Source: Synechococcus sp. RS9916
Lineage (GTDB): Bacteria > Cyanobacteriota > Cyanobacteriia > PCC-6307 > Cyanobiaceae
Length of the DNA stretch: 64,000 nucleotides
Reading direction: 5' to 3'
Assembly (NCBI RefSeq): GCF_000153825.1
Contig: NZ_DS022299.1
Coordinates: forward strand, 1,514,869 to 1,578,868
The position numbers and the translations under genes are program-made. Each line of letters starts with the position of its first letter. Position 1 is the first letter of the stretch. The notes under the pieces are model-generated. The model ran no database searches. It was given only the letters and a program-made list of their open reading frames with translations, and was not told the DNA's origin. This document shows, piece by piece, positions 32,879 through 42,790 of the stretch.

Positions 32879-33877
32879 TCAGGATCGGTCAATGCCCAAT
32901 TCCGCCCAGACACGCTGCAGCAACTGATCGAGGCCCTGGCCCATGGCCGCAGAGGTCAACAGCACCGGGCGACCGCTGGCCTCCTCCAGACGCTTGACCT
33001 GCTCCTCCCGTTCCGCTTCATCGATCAGCTCTAGCTTGTTGAGCACCAGCAAGCGCGGCCGCTCCACCAGGCCATGGCCATAGGCCTGCAGCTCCTGCTC
33101 CACGACGCGGAGATCGGCAACGGGATCCTCTGCACCCCCATCCACCATGTGAATGAGGAGGCGTGTGCGTTCGATGTGGCGCAGGAAGTCGTGCCCTAAA
33201 CCAGCCCCCTGAGCGGCACCGGCAATCAATCCAGGGATATCGGCAAACACGGTGCCATCCCCTGTGGGACGCCGCACCACACCCAGGTTGGGCACCAAGG
33301 TGGTGAAGGGGTAGTCGGCGATCTTGGGGCGTGCTGCGGACAGCACACTGATCAGCGTGCTTTTGCCAGCGTTGGGCAGGCCGATGATGCCCACTTCAGC
33401 CAGCAGCTTCAGTTCAAGCTGCAACGGCCACTCTTCTCCGTCGCGCCCCTCGGTGCACTTCTCTGGAGCCCGGTTGCGGTTGCTGAGGTAGTGGGCATTG
33501 CCAAGGCCGCCGCGGCCGCCAAAGGCCACCACCAACCGCTCGCCGTTGTCGGTGAGATCTCCGAGCAGGATTCCTGTGGAGAGATGCCGCACCTCGGTGC
33601 CACAGGGCACCTTGATCACCATGTCTGGACCGCAGGCCCCGGTGCAGCGATTCGGGCCTCCACGTCGTCCATCGACGGCGGGGAACAAGCGCTTGTATTT
33701 GAAATCGAGCAGGGTCTGGAGATTGGCGTCAGCCTCCAGCACCACATTTCCGCCATGGCCGCCGTCTCCGCCGGAGGGACCACCCGCCGGGACGTATTTC
33801 TCACGCCGGAAGGCCACAATCCCGTCGCCGCCCCGACCTGCACGGACGGTGACACGAGCTTGGTCAATGAATTGCAC
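32879..33877 (-). CDS. obgE: GTPase Obg
   Basis: A 332-residue GTPase linked to 50S ribosome assembly. The start is GTG ([19 protein letters not shown]). The Gly-rich Obg fold covers about residues 1-158, with [17 protein letters not shown] and [19 protein letters not shown]. The G domain follows: G1 [12 protein letters not shown]3 [10 protein letters not shown]4 NKLELID. The extra C-terminal OCT domain found in some Obg proteins is absent, as usual in this group. It is divergent from the ABC ATPase gene, with 60 bp between the starts. Confidence 0.95.
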   Translation of the reverse strand: MQFIDQARVTVRAGRGGDGIVAFRREKYVPAGGPSGGDGGHGGNVVLEADANLQTLLDFKYKRLFPAVDGRRGGPNRCTGACGPDMVIKVPCGTEVRHLSTGILLGDLTDNGERLVVAFGGRGGLGNAHYLSNRNRAPEKCTEGRDGEEWPLQLELKLLAEVGIIGLPNAGKSTLISVLSAARPKIADYPFTTLVPNLGVVRRPTGDGTVFADIPGLIAGAAQGAGLGHDFLRHIERTRLLIHMVDGGAEDPVADLRVVEQELQAYGHGLVERPRLLVLNKLELIDEAEREEQVKRLEEASGRPVLLTSAAMGQGLDQLLQRVWAELGIDRS

Positions 33878-33937
33878 GTCAAGCCTCGGGCAGGGCCAAC
33901 CATCAACCCTAAGATCGCGGCAACCTGAGTCTCAGCA

Positions 33938-35167
33938 GTGGCAGGCGTTCGCTTTGAGGGGCTGAGCAAGACCTACCCCAGTCGTGGTGGCAGCCCACCG
34001 GTCGACGTGATCCGTCAGTTGGATCTGACGATCGACGACGGAGAGTTCCTGGTGCTGGTGGGGCCATCGGGATGCGGGAAAAGCACCCTGCTGCGCCTGC
34101 TGGCTGGCCTGGACACACCCACTGCGGGTGAGATTCATATCGGCAGCAAAGCCATCACCTCGTTGCGACCTGCGCAACGGGATGTGGCCATGGTGTTTCA
34201 GAGCTACGCCCTCTATCCCCACCTGAGCGTGCGGGACAACCTCAGCTTTGGGCTACGCCGCAGCGGCCGCCGCAGCCATTTGGAGCAACTGCAGGATCAA
34301 CTGCATCGCCGCACCCGTGGGCTCCCCGCGCCCCTACGCATCCCTTCCCAGCGGGAAACCCGAATTGAATCCCGGGTCGCCGCCGTGGCCGCAGCCCTCG
34401 AGCTGGACCATCTGCTCGACCGCCGCCCCAAGGAACTCTCGGGAGGTCAGAAACAACGGGTCGCCCTGGGCCGGGCCATGGCCCGGCAACCAGCGGTGTT
34501 CCTAATGGATGAACCCCTGAGCAACCTGGATGCCAAGTTGCGCGCCAGCACCCGGGCTCGCATCGTGGCCCTCCAACGCGAGCTGGGGACCACCACCCTT
34601 TACGTCACCCATGACCAGGTGGAAGCGATGACGATGGGTCATCGCATTGCCGTTCTCAATCAGGGGCGCCTGCAGCAACTGGGCACACCGATGGAGCTCT
34701 ACCGCTGGCCCTCCAACCTGTTTGTGGCCCAGTTCATCGGCAGCCCGCCCATGAATGTGTTGCCGGTGACCGTGGGCGCGGGCGCCACCTTGAAGCTCGG
34801 GGAGCACAAACTCAGCACCGAGGGACCCATCGCCACGGCCCTGCCGGCGCTCGAAGGGCGAGTGCTCACAGCAGGGATCCGTCCGGAACATCTGCAAATC
34901 GCCCCAGCCACCAACCGCAACCTGCCGGCCGAGGTTTGCCACAGCGAAGTTTTGGGCAACGAACAATTGGTGACCTGCCGACTGCTCGACGGCGATCACC
35001 TCGTGCAGGTGCGCGCCGATCCCAACCTCCAGCTCTCTGCCGGCAGTGCTCTGCACCTGGCCGCTGATCCCCATGCGTGGCGGCTGTTCGACGGCGATGG
35101 AGAGGCAATTGCCCTGCCCGAACCACCCCCCAGCAGCGGACCGGAGCCAACGCTGCCGGCGTTTTAA
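33938..35167 (+). CDS. MalK/UgpC-type ABC transporter ATP-binding protein
   Basis: A 409-residue ATPase of carbohydrate or osmolyte importers. Walker A is GPSGCGKST, the signature is [17 protein letters not shown], and Walker B is [15 protein letters not shown], followed by the switch His in [13 protein letters not shown]. The C-terminal part is the TOBE/OB regulatory region. A roughly 35-residue Arg/His-rich insertion (around [20 protein letters not shown]) lies between the Q-loop and the signature. GgtA, the glucosylglycerol importer ATPase of cyanobacteria, belongs to this family, but no permease genes are nearby, so the substrate stays open. The start is GTG. Confidence 0.88.
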   Translation: MAGVRFEGLSKTYPSRGGSPPVDVIRQLDLTIDDGEFLVLVGPSGCGKSTLLRLLAGLDTPTAGEIHIGSKAITSLRPAQRDVAMVFQSYALYPHLSVRDNLSFGLRRSGRRSHLEQLQDQLHRRTRGLPAPLRIPSQRETRIESRVAAVAAALELDHLLDRRPKELSGGQKQRVALGRAMARQPAVFLMDEPLSNLDAKLRASTRARIVALQRELGTTTLYVTHDQVEAMTMGHRIAVLNQGRLQQLGTPMELYRWPSNLFVAQFIGSPPMNVLPVTVGAGATLKLGEHKLSTEGPIATALPALEGRVLTAGIRPEHLQIAPATNRNLPAEVCHSEVLGNEQLVTCRLLDGDHLVQVRADPNLQLSAGSALHLAADPHAWRLFDGDGEAIALPEPPPSSGPEPTLPAF

Positions 35168-35186
35168 ACGGTGCAGCGCCGAGGCG

Positions 35187-37604
35187 CTAGCGGGGGTAAA
35201 TCACGCTGCATCCGGGGCCTCCATCGCCCTGGTCTGCATCGCTGACCCGCTCGACGTAAGGCACGGTCTCCAGCCACTGACGCAGACCACGCTTGAGCTT
35301 GCCGGTGCCGATTCCGTGAATCACCCACAGCGGCCCGGTGGCAGTCCGTAGACGTTCTTCCACCGCCGACTCCGCTTCGTGCACGCGCATCCCGCGCACA
35401 TCCACGGTGTTGCTCGAGGTCCGGACATCAGCCCCCCGACCACCGACACCACGGGCCTTGACCTGCACCGTGGCCTGTGGAGGTGTGGGTTTACGGCCAT
35501 CGAGGCTTTCCACAGCCGAGAGTTCAACGGTGCTGCGCATCACACCGCAGCGCACCGTGAGCTGCAAACCGTCGTCGGAGATCGACAACACTTCCGCCGC
35601 CTTGCCCAGGGCCAGAAGACGGATGCGATCCCCCACCTGAGGACGCCAATCCGGATGCCGCCGCCGTTCCGGAGCCGGACGGTGATCCGCCTCAAGACGC
35701 CGCAAGCGTTGCCCAGCCTTCCGAGCCGTTTCTCCGTCAGCCTTTTGATCGCGCAGACGGCGGATCAGGCGACGCACCTCTTTCTGACCATCCCGAATCG
35801 AGGTCTCAAGGCGTTGCCGTCCCTGCTCCTGCTGAAGGGACGACTGCTGACGCTGCCGTTCCCAACGCCCGAGCAACTCCTCATGCAGCAGTTCCGTGCG
35901 GGCCAACAAAGCTGCTGCGTCCTCTGCCGCCGCTTGCTGCCGCTGACGCTGCTCTTCTAAGCCGCGGATCACGGCATTCACATCCCCATCGGCCTGCGGA
36001 CTGAGCAGCCCGCGCGCCTGCTCAATCACCTGGGGATCGAGACCGAGGCGGGTGGCGATTGCCAAAGCGTTACTGCGCCCCGGGATCCCCCACAACAACT
36101 GATAGGTGGGCGAGAGCGTTTCGCTGTCGAAGGCGACCGAAGCATTCTCAAACCGACTGTCGCTGTATTTGAGCGCTTTGAGCTCGCCGAAGTGGGTCGT
36201 GGCAATCGTGAGCCGGGCCCGATCCGCCAGCGAACGCAAGAGTGCCGTGGCGAGCGCTGTTCCCTCGCTGGGATCCGTACCGGCACCCACCTCATCGAGC
36301 AACACCAGAGCTGGGGTCGCCCCCTGGTCGAGCGCAGCCAGGATGCGGCCAATCCGCTTCACATGGCCGCTGAAGGTGGAGAGGCTCTGCTGCAGCGACT
36401 GTTCATCGCCGATATCGGCAAGAACAAGGGCACACCAGGGAAGCGACGGCGTGCCCTGGCAAGGAAGCCAGAGACCTGCGCGGGCCATCAGGGCCGCCAG
36501 ACCAATGCTCTTGAGCGTGACGGTCTTGCCACCCGTGTTCGGACCGGTGATCGCCACCACCCGCAGATCGCCGGCCACGGTGATGCTGATCGGCACCACG
36601 TCGGCGCCGTACTCGCGCTTCTGCTGCCAAACCAGCAGGGGGTGCCGCAGCTGCTCCAAAGCAAATGGCGCGTCTGGATCAGCCTCCAAACGGGGCGGAA
36701 CGCCACCAAGCCACTGGCCATAACGGGCCCTCGCCAAGGTGAGATCCAACAGCAGCAGCACCTCACCAAGCTTGGTCAGAGGGTCGTGCTGTTCACCCAC
36801 TGCGGTACTGAGCTCGGCCAGAACCCGCTGCTCCTCCTCTCGGATCCGGCCTTCCTGAGCGGCCAGACGATTCCCCAGCTCAATCACCGCCTGGGGCTCG
36901 ACGAACACGGTGTTCCCTGAGGCGGAGCTGTCGTGGACCATGCCTTTGCAATGGCCGACTGCGCCAGCCTTCACCGCCAGCACCGGCCGGCCATGGCGTT
37001 CGGCAATCACAGTGTCCTGCAGCTGGGCCGACCAGCGCCTCATGACATCCTGCAAACGATCGCGCCGTTGCTGGCGCAGGCTTTGCCATTGCAAACGCAG
37101 GCCCGCCAAGGCCGCGCTGGCGCGGTCAGCCACCCTGCCGCCCTCCTCAAGGGAGAACTTGAGACGCTGCTCCAACTCCGGGAAAGTGGCCACGGCGTTG
37201 AACAGCTCAGTGCACAGCGGTCGCAGATCCGGGTCAACGATCTGACGGCGCAGCCGGCGTGCAGCAGCCAAGGTGTCGGCCACCTCCAACAGCTCCTCTC
37301 CATCGGCAACGCCCCCCTTGCTGCAGCGTTTCAACACCGCATCCAGGTCGTGAACCCCCTGGAAACTGAGCCCACCCTCGGTAACCCCATCGAGGCCCGC
37401 CAGCTCAATCGAGCGGGCTAACCACTGGCGGCTGGCTTCGAGGTCATCAGGGAGCGCCGTGGCCTTCGCCGCCCGCCGTCCCGGCTGGGTGCTGGCAAAG
37501 CTGGCGAGATGAGCACAAAGCCGAGGCCACTCCAGAAGCTCCAGCGTTTCAAGGAGCACAGGAGCAGGCGAGAGGGCTGCAAAGCGGCTGAGGGTCGGCA
37601 TCAA
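35187..37604 (-). CDS. mutS2: Endonuclease MutS2
   Basis: An 805-residue MutS-family ATPase with a C-terminal Smr nuclease domain. It has the MutS core helices, Walker A GPNTGGKTVTLKSIG, and Walker B VLLDEVGAGTDPSEG, followed by TTHFGELKAL. A long Gln/Arg-rich coiled coil comes next, then an Smr domain (VDVRGMRVHEAESAVEERL and VIHGIGTGKLKRGLRQWL). MutS2 acts in recombination control and at collided ribosomes rather than in mismatch repair. The start codon overlaps the upstream VOC gene by 4 bp. Confidence 0.95.
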   Translation of the reverse strand: MMPTLSRFAALSPAPVLLETLELLEWPRLCAHLASFASTQPGRRAAKATALPDDLEASRQWLARSIELAGLDGVTEGGLSFQGVHDLDAVLKRCSKGGVADGEELLEVADTLAAARRLRRQIVDPDLRPLCTELFNAVATFPELEQRLKFSLEEGGRVADRASAALAGLRLQWQSLRQQRRDRLQDVMRRWSAQLQDTVIAERHGRPVLAVKAGAVGHCKGMVHDSSASGNTVFVEPQAVIELGNRLAAQEGRIREEEQRVLAELSTAVGEQHDPLTKLGEVLLLLDLTLARARYGQWLGGVPPRLEADPDAPFALEQLRHPLLVWQQKREYGADVVPISITVAGDLRVVAITGPNTGGKTVTLKSIGLAALMARAGLWLPCQGTPSLPWCALVLADIGDEQSLQQSLSTFSGHVKRIGRILAALDQGATPALVLLDEVGAGTDPSEGTALATALLRSLADRARLTIATTHFGELKALKYSDSRFENASVAFDSETLSPTYQLLWGIPGRSNALAIATRLGLDPQVIEQARGLLSPQADGDVNAVIRGLEEQRQRQQAAAEDAAALLARTELLHEELLGRWERQRQQSSLQQEQGRQRLETSIRDGQKEVRRLIRRLRDQKADGETARKAGQRLRRLEADHRPAPERRRHPDWRPQVGDRIRLLALGKAAEVLSISDDGLQLTVRCGVMRSTVELSAVESLDGRKPTPPQATVQVKARGVGGRGADVRTSSNTVDVRGMRVHEAESAVEERLRTATGPLWVIHGIGTGKLKRGLRQWLETVPYVERVSDADQGDGGPGCSVIYPR

Positions 37605-38044
37605 GCGTTGGATGCCACAGGCTCCTGCTGATTGGAGGGAATACCTCCAGGAGGCTCATAAAGCATTTCCAGCCAGTTGCCTTCTGGATCGCGCAGATAA
37701 AACGACGCCGTGCCATCGCGGTGGTCATGCACCGCACCGACATGCACCCCCTGATCCTTCAATTGCTGATGCACCACATCCACGTGGGCACGATCGCGGA
37801 AGTGGAAGGCGAAGTGGGGGCCAGCCGCCTTGTAGTTCGGCCCCAAAAGGGCAAGGCCGTCCCGGCCTTCTCCGGCTTCCAGATAACACCAGTCATCGGC
37901 TTCCCACACCATGCGCATCCCCAGACCGGTGTAGAAGGCCACGGCCCGAGCCATGTCCTGCACGCGGATGGCGACATGACCAAGACGCTGAACGGAAACC
38001 ATGGGGCGCAGACCGGGGAGAACGGCGTCAGACAGCTGTGCCAT
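37601..38044 (-). CDS. VOC (glyoxalase/bleomycin-resistance) family protein
   Basis: A 147-residue protein with the paired beta-alpha-beta-beta-beta modules of the VOC superfamily. VQRLGHVAIRVQDMARAVAF carries the first metal His, and ASFYLRDPEGNWLEMLYEP carries the last metal Glu. Family members include glyoxalase I and dioxygenases; the substrate is not shown. The start may be ATG 38044 or ATG 38002. The stop overlaps the mutS2 start by 4 bp (ATGA), so the two are coupled. Confidence 0.88.
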   Translation of the reverse strand: MAQLSDAVLPGLRPMVSVQRLGHVAIRVQDMARAVAFYTGLGMRMVWEADDWCYLEAGEGRDGLALLGPNYKAAGPHFAFHFRDRAHVDVVHQQLKDQGVHVGAVHDHRDGTASFYLRDPEGNWLEMLYEPPGGIPSNQQEPVASNA

Positions 38045-38110
38045 GAACCTACTGGCGAGGCTTCATCACTGGGGGCATGATCACGCCCCCAGTCGCTCGT
38101 CGAGGGCCGA

Positions 38111-39115
38111 TCAGCCCTGCTTCAACCACTCCGCCGCATCACAGGCGTGGTACGTGAGGATCAGATCTGCGCCGGAACGCTTGAAGCTGAGCAGGGTCTC
38201 CAGCACCACAGCCCGCTCATCAATCCAGCCCCGCTCTGCGGCTGCCTTGACCATCGAATACTCACCGCTGACGTTGTAAGCAGCAATCGGCAGTTCCGAC
38301 TCCTCACGCAGGCGGAGAATGATGTCGAGATAGGCCAGGCCTGGCTTGACCATCATGATGTCGGCCCCCTCCTGCTCATCGAGCTGGGCCTCGGTGATCG
38401 CTTCCCGGGCATTAGCCGGGTCCATCTGATAGGTGTCCTTATTGGTGGGGATGGGCTTGCTCCCGGCCGGACGGGGTGCGGAATCAAGGGCCTCCCGAAA
38501 GGGGCCGTAATAGGCCGAGGAATATTTGGCGGTGTAGCTGATGATGCCCACGTGCTCGTAGCCGGCATCGTCCAGGGCTTCACGAATCGCCCCCACACGG
38601 CCGTCCATCATGTCGCTGGGGCCAATCAGATCAGCGCCGGCTTCGGCCTGCATCACGGCCTGGCGGCACAGCAGCTCAATGGTTTCGTCGTTGAGCACCA
38701 CACCCTCCGAGCTGACGATGCCGTCATGGCCATCACAGGAGTAGGGATCCAGAGCGACATCGGTCATGATCGCCATCTCGGGCAGCTCCGTCTTGAGCTG
38801 GCGGATGGCACGGGGAATCAAACCGTTCTCGTTGAAGCACTCCACACCGTCTTCGGTTTTGAGCCCTTCCGACACCTTCGGGAACAGCACCACGCAGCGG
38901 ATGCCCAGATCCCAGGCCCGCTTCACCTCAGCCGTCAGTTTGTCGAGACTCCAGCGATACGCGCCTGGCATCGCACCGATGGGCTCCACGTCAGCGCCCT
39001 CGTGTACGAACAGGGGGTAGATGAAGTCGGAAGGCTGAAGGATGTTTTCACGCACCATGGCCCGCAGTGCAGGTGTCCGGCGCAGGCGGCGAGGGCGGTA
39101 GGTGAGCTCCATCAA
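38111..39115 (-). CDS. hemB: Porphobilinogen synthase (delta-aminolevulinic acid dehydratase)
   Basis: A 334-residue enzyme that joins two 5-aminolevulinate molecules into porphobilinogen, feeding heme, chlorophyll and phycobilin synthesis. The metal-binding region DVALDPYSCDGHDGIV and the two Schiff-base lysines (SYTAKYSSAYYGPFR and MMVKPGLAYLDI) are present. The Asp in DPYSCDGHDG and the lack of the three-Cys zinc site fit the magnesium-dependent plant/cyanobacterial type. The neighbours on the same strand are the dnaJ-like gene upstream and the VOC-mutS2 pair downstream. Confidence 0.97.
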   Translation of the reverse strand: MMELTYRPRRLRRTPALRAMVRENILQPSDFIYPLFVHEGADVEPIGAMPGAYRWSLDKLTAEVKRAWDLGIRCVVLFPKVSEGLKTEDGVECFNENGLIPRAIRQLKTELPEMAIMTDVALDPYSCDGHDGIVSSEGVVLNDETIELLCRQAVMQAEAGADLIGPSDMMDGRVGAIREALDDAGYEHVGIISYTAKYSSAYYGPFREALDSAPRPAGSKPIPTNKDTYQMDPANAREAITEAQLDEQEGADIMMVKPGLAYLDIILRLREESELPIAAYNVSGEYSMVKAAAERGWIDERAVVLETLLSFKRSGADLILTYHACDAAEWLKQG

Positions 39116-39152
39116 GGGGCACTGGCGTGAGCCAGCGATCGTAAGCGGTGCG

Positions 39153-40175
39153 TCAGAGACGGGCCGACTGAAGCCAGCTGCGACGGGGATCGCTGGATCG
39201 GTTGTGTTGCAACTGGGTCAACAGGTCTTTCTCACGCTCACTCCACGACTCAGGCCACTGAAGGCTGAGGGTGAGAAGAAGGTCACCACGGCCATTGCGC
39301 CCCGGCCAGCCCTTGCCCTTCAAACGCAGGCTGCGCCCTGGCGGAGTACCGGCGGGGATGGAGACATCGGCTTCTCCATCGGGAGTCATCACGGTGACGG
39401 TGCCCCCCAGGGCTAACTCGTCCACCGACACCGGTAAATCGGCACGCAGTTGATCACCATCCAGGCGCCAAACCTCATGGGGCTGAACCTCAAGGTTGAG
39501 ATACAAATCGCCACGACGTCCGGTGCCTGGCTGAAGGTTGCCCTTGCCCTTGAGGCGCAAACGGGACCCGTTCTTCACCCCAGCAGGAATTCGCACTTGC
39601 ACCCGTTCGTCGTTCACCGACAGGGTGCGTTCCCCGCCGCGGAAGGCCTCCGGGAACGACACTTTGACGGTCGCTTCAGCATCAAGGTTGGCCGGTTGAC
39701 GCGGGGCGGCACCAGCACGACCCGGGCCTCCGAAACCACCACCGGGAAAGGGACCGCCAGCAAAGCCACCGCCTGGGAACCCAGAGGCACCGGCAAAACC
39801 ACCCGGAAAGCCACCGCCAAATCCGGCGGAACCACCACCCGGTCCCCCGAAACGTCCGAGCAGGTCGTTGATGAAATCGTCGAAATTGCCGTAGCGCCCG
39901 AAATCAACATCGACTCCAGCCCCCGGCCCAGCGCCGCCGGCCTGATTCCAGTACTGACCGAACTGCTCGTAGCGGCGCCGCTTTTCGGGGTCGGAGAGCA
40001 CCTCGTAGGCCTCACTCACCTCCTTGAACTTGGCCTCAGCTGCGGCGTTCCCCGGATTCACGTCGGGGTGATATTTCCGCGCCAGTTTGCGAAATGCGCG
40101 CTTGATGGTGTCGGCATCGGCCCCGCGCTCCACTCCGAGCACCTTGAAGTAGTCGCGGTAACCCGTGCCGGCCAT
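39153..40175 (-). CDS. DnaJ-family co-chaperone without zinc finger (type II)
   Basis: A 340-residue J-protein. The J domain is at residues 1-75 with [11 protein letters not shown] carrying the HPD motif. A Gly/Phe-rich stretch follows over residues 80-170 ([20 protein letters not shown]). Two C-terminal substrate-binding beta domains ([19 protein letters not shown] and [19 protein letters not shown]) complete it. There is no CxxCxGxG zinc domain, so this is the DnaJ2/CbpA type. It would stimulate Hsp70 in the cytoplasm. hemB lies 37 bp downstream on the same strand. Confidence 0.92.
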   Translation of the reverse strand: MAGTGYRDYFKVLGVERGADADTIKRAFRKLARKYHPDVNPGNAAAEAKFKEVSEAYEVLSDPEKRRRYEQFGQYWNQAGGAGPGAGVDVDFGRYGNFDDFINDLLGRFGGPGGGSAGFGGGFPGGFAGASGFPGGGFAGGPFPGGGFGGPGRAGAAPRQPANLDAEATVKVSFPEAFRGGERTLSVNDERVQVRIPAGVKNGSRLRLKGKGNLQPGTGRRGDLYLNLEVQPHEVWRLDGDQLRADLPVSVDELALGGTVTVMTPDGEADVSIPAGTPPGRSLRLKGKGWPGRNGRGDLLLTLSLQWPESWSEREKDLLTQLQHNRSSDPRRSWLQSARL

Positions 40176-40304
40176 GGCGATTCACTGGCCCGCAGGCCTT
40201 GCATGATTTCAGTGTCCCAGGTTCTTCTTGGACTTGGAATCGCAACAATGGAGGGAAGCCCGAACGTCGGCGATAAGGTCGGTGCGACAGCGCAAAGGTC
40301 TTGG

Positions 40305-40697
40305 ATGCGTCATTGGTCGATTGCCACCTTGGCCGCAGCTCTGGCCCTCGGAGGCCATGGCGCCATGGCGGGTAACAGCGGCACCGCGCCAGCCGCCGCA
40401 CCCGCTTCCACCCCGGCCCAGGAGGCACTCGCGGATCAACTGAGCCAAGCCGGCGTCAAGTACTACGGCTCCTGGCGGTGCCCGGCTTGCCACTACCAGG
40501 GACGCCTGTTCGGCCAGAGCGCGATGGAACGCCTGCCCTACGTCGAGTGCGCCAAACCCAACGCCTTGCCCCAACAAGCCCAGGCCTGCAGAGCCGCTGA
40601 GATTGAGGCCTTTCCCACCTGGATTCACCCGTCCGGTGAACGGCGCATCGGCGTGCAATCGCTGAACGAATTGCAGCGCTGGATTCAGCAGCCCTGA
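40305..40697 (+). CDS. Exported thioredoxin-like protein with CPAC motif
   Basis: A 130-residue protein. A signal-like N-terminus (HWSIATLAAALALGGHGAMAG) and an Ala/Pro linker precede a thioredoxin-like domain with GSWRCPACHYQGRLFG. Further Cys are in YVECAKPN and QACRAAEIEAFPTW. The arrangement resembles the thioredoxin-like tail that cyanobacterial VKOR disulfide-forming enzymes carry fused, but no VKOR membrane part is present here. In-frame upstream starts exist at 40203 and 40248; ATG 40305 is preferred because the signal begins there. It is divergent from the dnaJ-like gene. Confidence 0.78.
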   Translation: MRHWSIATLAAALALGGHGAMAGNSGTAPAAAPASTPAQEALADQLSQAGVKYYGSWRCPACHYQGRLFGQSAMERLPYVECAKPNALPQQAQACRAAEIEAFPTWIHPSGERRIGVQSLNELQRWIQQP

Positions 40698-40789
40698 GCC
40701 TCCACGAACCAAGTCGCGTTAGCAGGGGATGACGCTGGGCAGCCAAGTGGTTGCTCAACCGAAAGAATGGGTGGTCTGCTCAGCACTCG

Positions 40790-42469
40790 ATGGGCACCAG
40801 GGAACGACCACAGCTGATCCACGGTTGGGACCTGCGCCATTGGCGTGGAGACCTGCTCGGTGGTCTCACAGCAGCGGTGGTCGCACTACCCCTGGCACTG
40901 GCCTTTGGTAACGCAGCCCTCGGTCCAGGGGGAGCGATCTACGGGCTTTACGGCGCCATCGTCACCGGCTTTCTCGCCGCACTGCTGGGAGGAACGCCAG
41001 CGCAGGTGAGCGGACCGACCGGGCCGATGAGCGTGACGGTGGCGGGTGTGGTGAGCAGCCTGATGGCGGTGGGCGTCGCCAGCCGCCTGAGTGGCGGCGA
41101 GCTGCTACCCCTGGTGATGGCCGCCGTGGTGCTGGGGGGACTGTTTCAGATCCTGTTTGGCCTGCTGAAGCTGGGCCGCTACATCACCCTGGTGCCCTAC
41201 TCCGTGGTTTCGGGGTTCATGTCGGGCATCGGCATCATCATCCTGCTGATCCAAGCCGGGCCCCTCTTGGGAATCCCCGCGTCGGGGGGCGTGATCAACT
41301 CCCTGGCCATGGTGTTTCAGCAGTTCCGCCCCAACCCAGGCGCACTGGCTGTTGGGCTGATGACTCTTGCGGTGGTGTTCCTCACCCCCAAGCGCATCAG
41401 CCAAGTGCTGCCAGCACCGCTGTTGGCGCTACTGCTGATCACCCCGTTATCGGTGCTGCTGTTCAACGACCAACGGCTGGAAGCGCTGGGCTGGGAGGCG
41501 CTGCCGCGCATCGGCAGCATTCCTGAGGGTGGGTTGCAATTGATCCAGCCCAATTGGGGACAGCATCTGCCGCTGTTGCTGCGTGCCGGGGTCGTTCTGG
41601 CCCTCCTGGGGTCCATTGACTCTCTGCTCACCTCCCTGGTCGCAGACAACATCAGTCAGAGCCGCCACGACTCCAACCGAGAGCTGATGGGCCAGGGCGC
41701 GGCCAACGCGGTCGCCGGTCTGATGGGAGGACTGCCGGGCGCTGGGGCCACGATGCGCACGGTGATCAACATCAAATCGGGCGGGCGCACACCCCTCGCT
41801 GGCATGACCCATTCGCTGGTTCTGCTGCTGCTGTTGCTCGGAGCCGCCCCTCTGGCGGAAAGCATCCCCACCGCCCTGCTGGCAGGGATCTTGATCAAGG
41901 TGGGGCTCGACATCATCGACTGGGGCTTTCTGCACCGCGCCCACCGCCTTTCGCTCAAAACCGCCCTAGTGATGTGGGGTGTGTTGCTGCTCACGGTGTT
42001 TTGGGACCTGATTGGTGCGGTGCTGATTGGCATGTTCGTGGCCAACTTGCTCACGATCGAATCACTCACCACCCACCAGCTGGCCGGCATGGGACGGCCG
42101 GAACGCGACGCCTTCACTGCGCACGAACAACAGCTGCTCGATCAATGCGGCGACGACGTGATGCTGTTCAGCCTGCAGGGCCCCCTCAGCTTCGGTGCCG
42201 CGACGGGCATCAGCGAACGGATGACGCTGGTGCGCCAATACCGGGTGCTGATTCTCGATATCAGCCAGGTGCCCCACCTTGGGGTGACCGCCACGCTGGC
42301 GATCGAGCGAATCATGCAAGACGCCCGCAGCAAGCAGCGCCAGGTGCTGGTGGCAGGAGCACAGGGGAAGGTGCGCAGCCGCCTCGAGCAATTCGGCATT
42401 GGTGGCTTATGTGGCAGTCGCCAGGACGCGATTACCAAGGCCTACAACTGGCTCCACCAGACGGATTAA
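40790..42469 (+). CDS. SulP family anion transporter, BicA-like
   Basis: A roughly 559-residue SulP/SLC26 transporter. The first 400 residues carry about 10-14 helices with the family motifs LLGGTPAQVSGPTGPMSVTV and LLTSLVADNISQSRHDSNRE, and GIGIIILLIQAGPLLGIP. The STAS domain is at the C-terminus (VLILDISQVPHLGVTATLAI). Overall layout and many local segments (KVGLDIIDWGFLHRAH, VSGFMSGIGII) resemble BicA, the sodium-dependent bicarbonate transporter of cyanobacteria; sulfate transport cannot be excluded. The alternative start is ATG 40751. Confidence 0.88.
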   Translation: MGTRERPQLIHGWDLRHWRGDLLGGLTAAVVALPLALAFGNAALGPGGAIYGLYGAIVTGFLAALLGGTPAQVSGPTGPMSVTVAGVVSSLMAVGVASRLSGGELLPLVMAAVVLGGLFQILFGLLKLGRYITLVPYSVVSGFMSGIGIIILLIQAGPLLGIPASGGVINSLAMVFQQFRPNPGALAVGLMTLAVVFLTPKRISQVLPAPLLALLLITPLSVLLFNDQRLEALGWEALPRIGSIPEGGLQLIQPNWGQHLPLLLRAGVVLALLGSIDSLLTSLVADNISQSRHDSNRELMGQGAANAVAGLMGGLPGAGATMRTVINIKSGGRTPLAGMTHSLVLLLLLLGAAPLAESIPTALLAGILIKVGLDIIDWGFLHRAHRLSLKTALVMWGVLLLTVFWDLIGAVLIGMFVANLLTIESLTTHQLAGMGRPERDAFTAHEQQLLDQCGDDVMLFSLQGPLSFGAATGISERMTLVRQYRVLILDISQVPHLGVTATLAIERIMQDARSKQRQVLVAGAQGKVRSRLEQFGIGGLCGSRQDAITKAYNWLHQTD

Positions 42470-42570
42470 GGGCTGAGCCCCTCCCCCAGACAATTCTCAG
42501 TCGTCCCTCCAATCCCCCCCAGGAGAGCAACGGCAAAGGTCGCGATCGTGATTGCAGCAACCCAATCGCA

Positions 42571-42723
42571 ATGACCAAGCTGCGCGAAGGTCTCGTGGCC
42601 ATGGTGGTGGGAGCCGCCCTGTCCTTCCCGGTGCTGCTGGTGACCGAACTTCTGCCGGAGCCGTTGACCCCGGGCAGAACCCAGGCCGTTGCATGTGAAT
42701 GGCGAAAGAACTGCCGCGTCTGA
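42571..42723 (+). CDS. Small hypothetical membrane-anchored protein (50 aa)
   Basis: From ATG 42571: an N-terminal hydrophobic helix (LVAMVVGAALSFPVLLVTEL) followed by a short soluble tail with two cysteines (VACEWRKNC). It lies between the transporter gene and the phoH-like gene on the same strand. Codon use is like that of its neighbours. No family is recognised. Confidence 0.5.
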   Translation: MTKLREGLVAMVVGAALSFPVLLVTELLPEPLTPGRTQAVACEWRKNCRV

Positions 42724-42790
42724 ATCACAGCGTCCTCGTCAACGACGCAGACCAGGGCTAGCGTTCAGTCAGCTGGTGAAGGAGCCGGCC

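Noticed and set aside
38147-39130. 327-codon plus-strand frame opposite hemB
   Set aside because: Antisense shadow of a well-identified enzyme gene.
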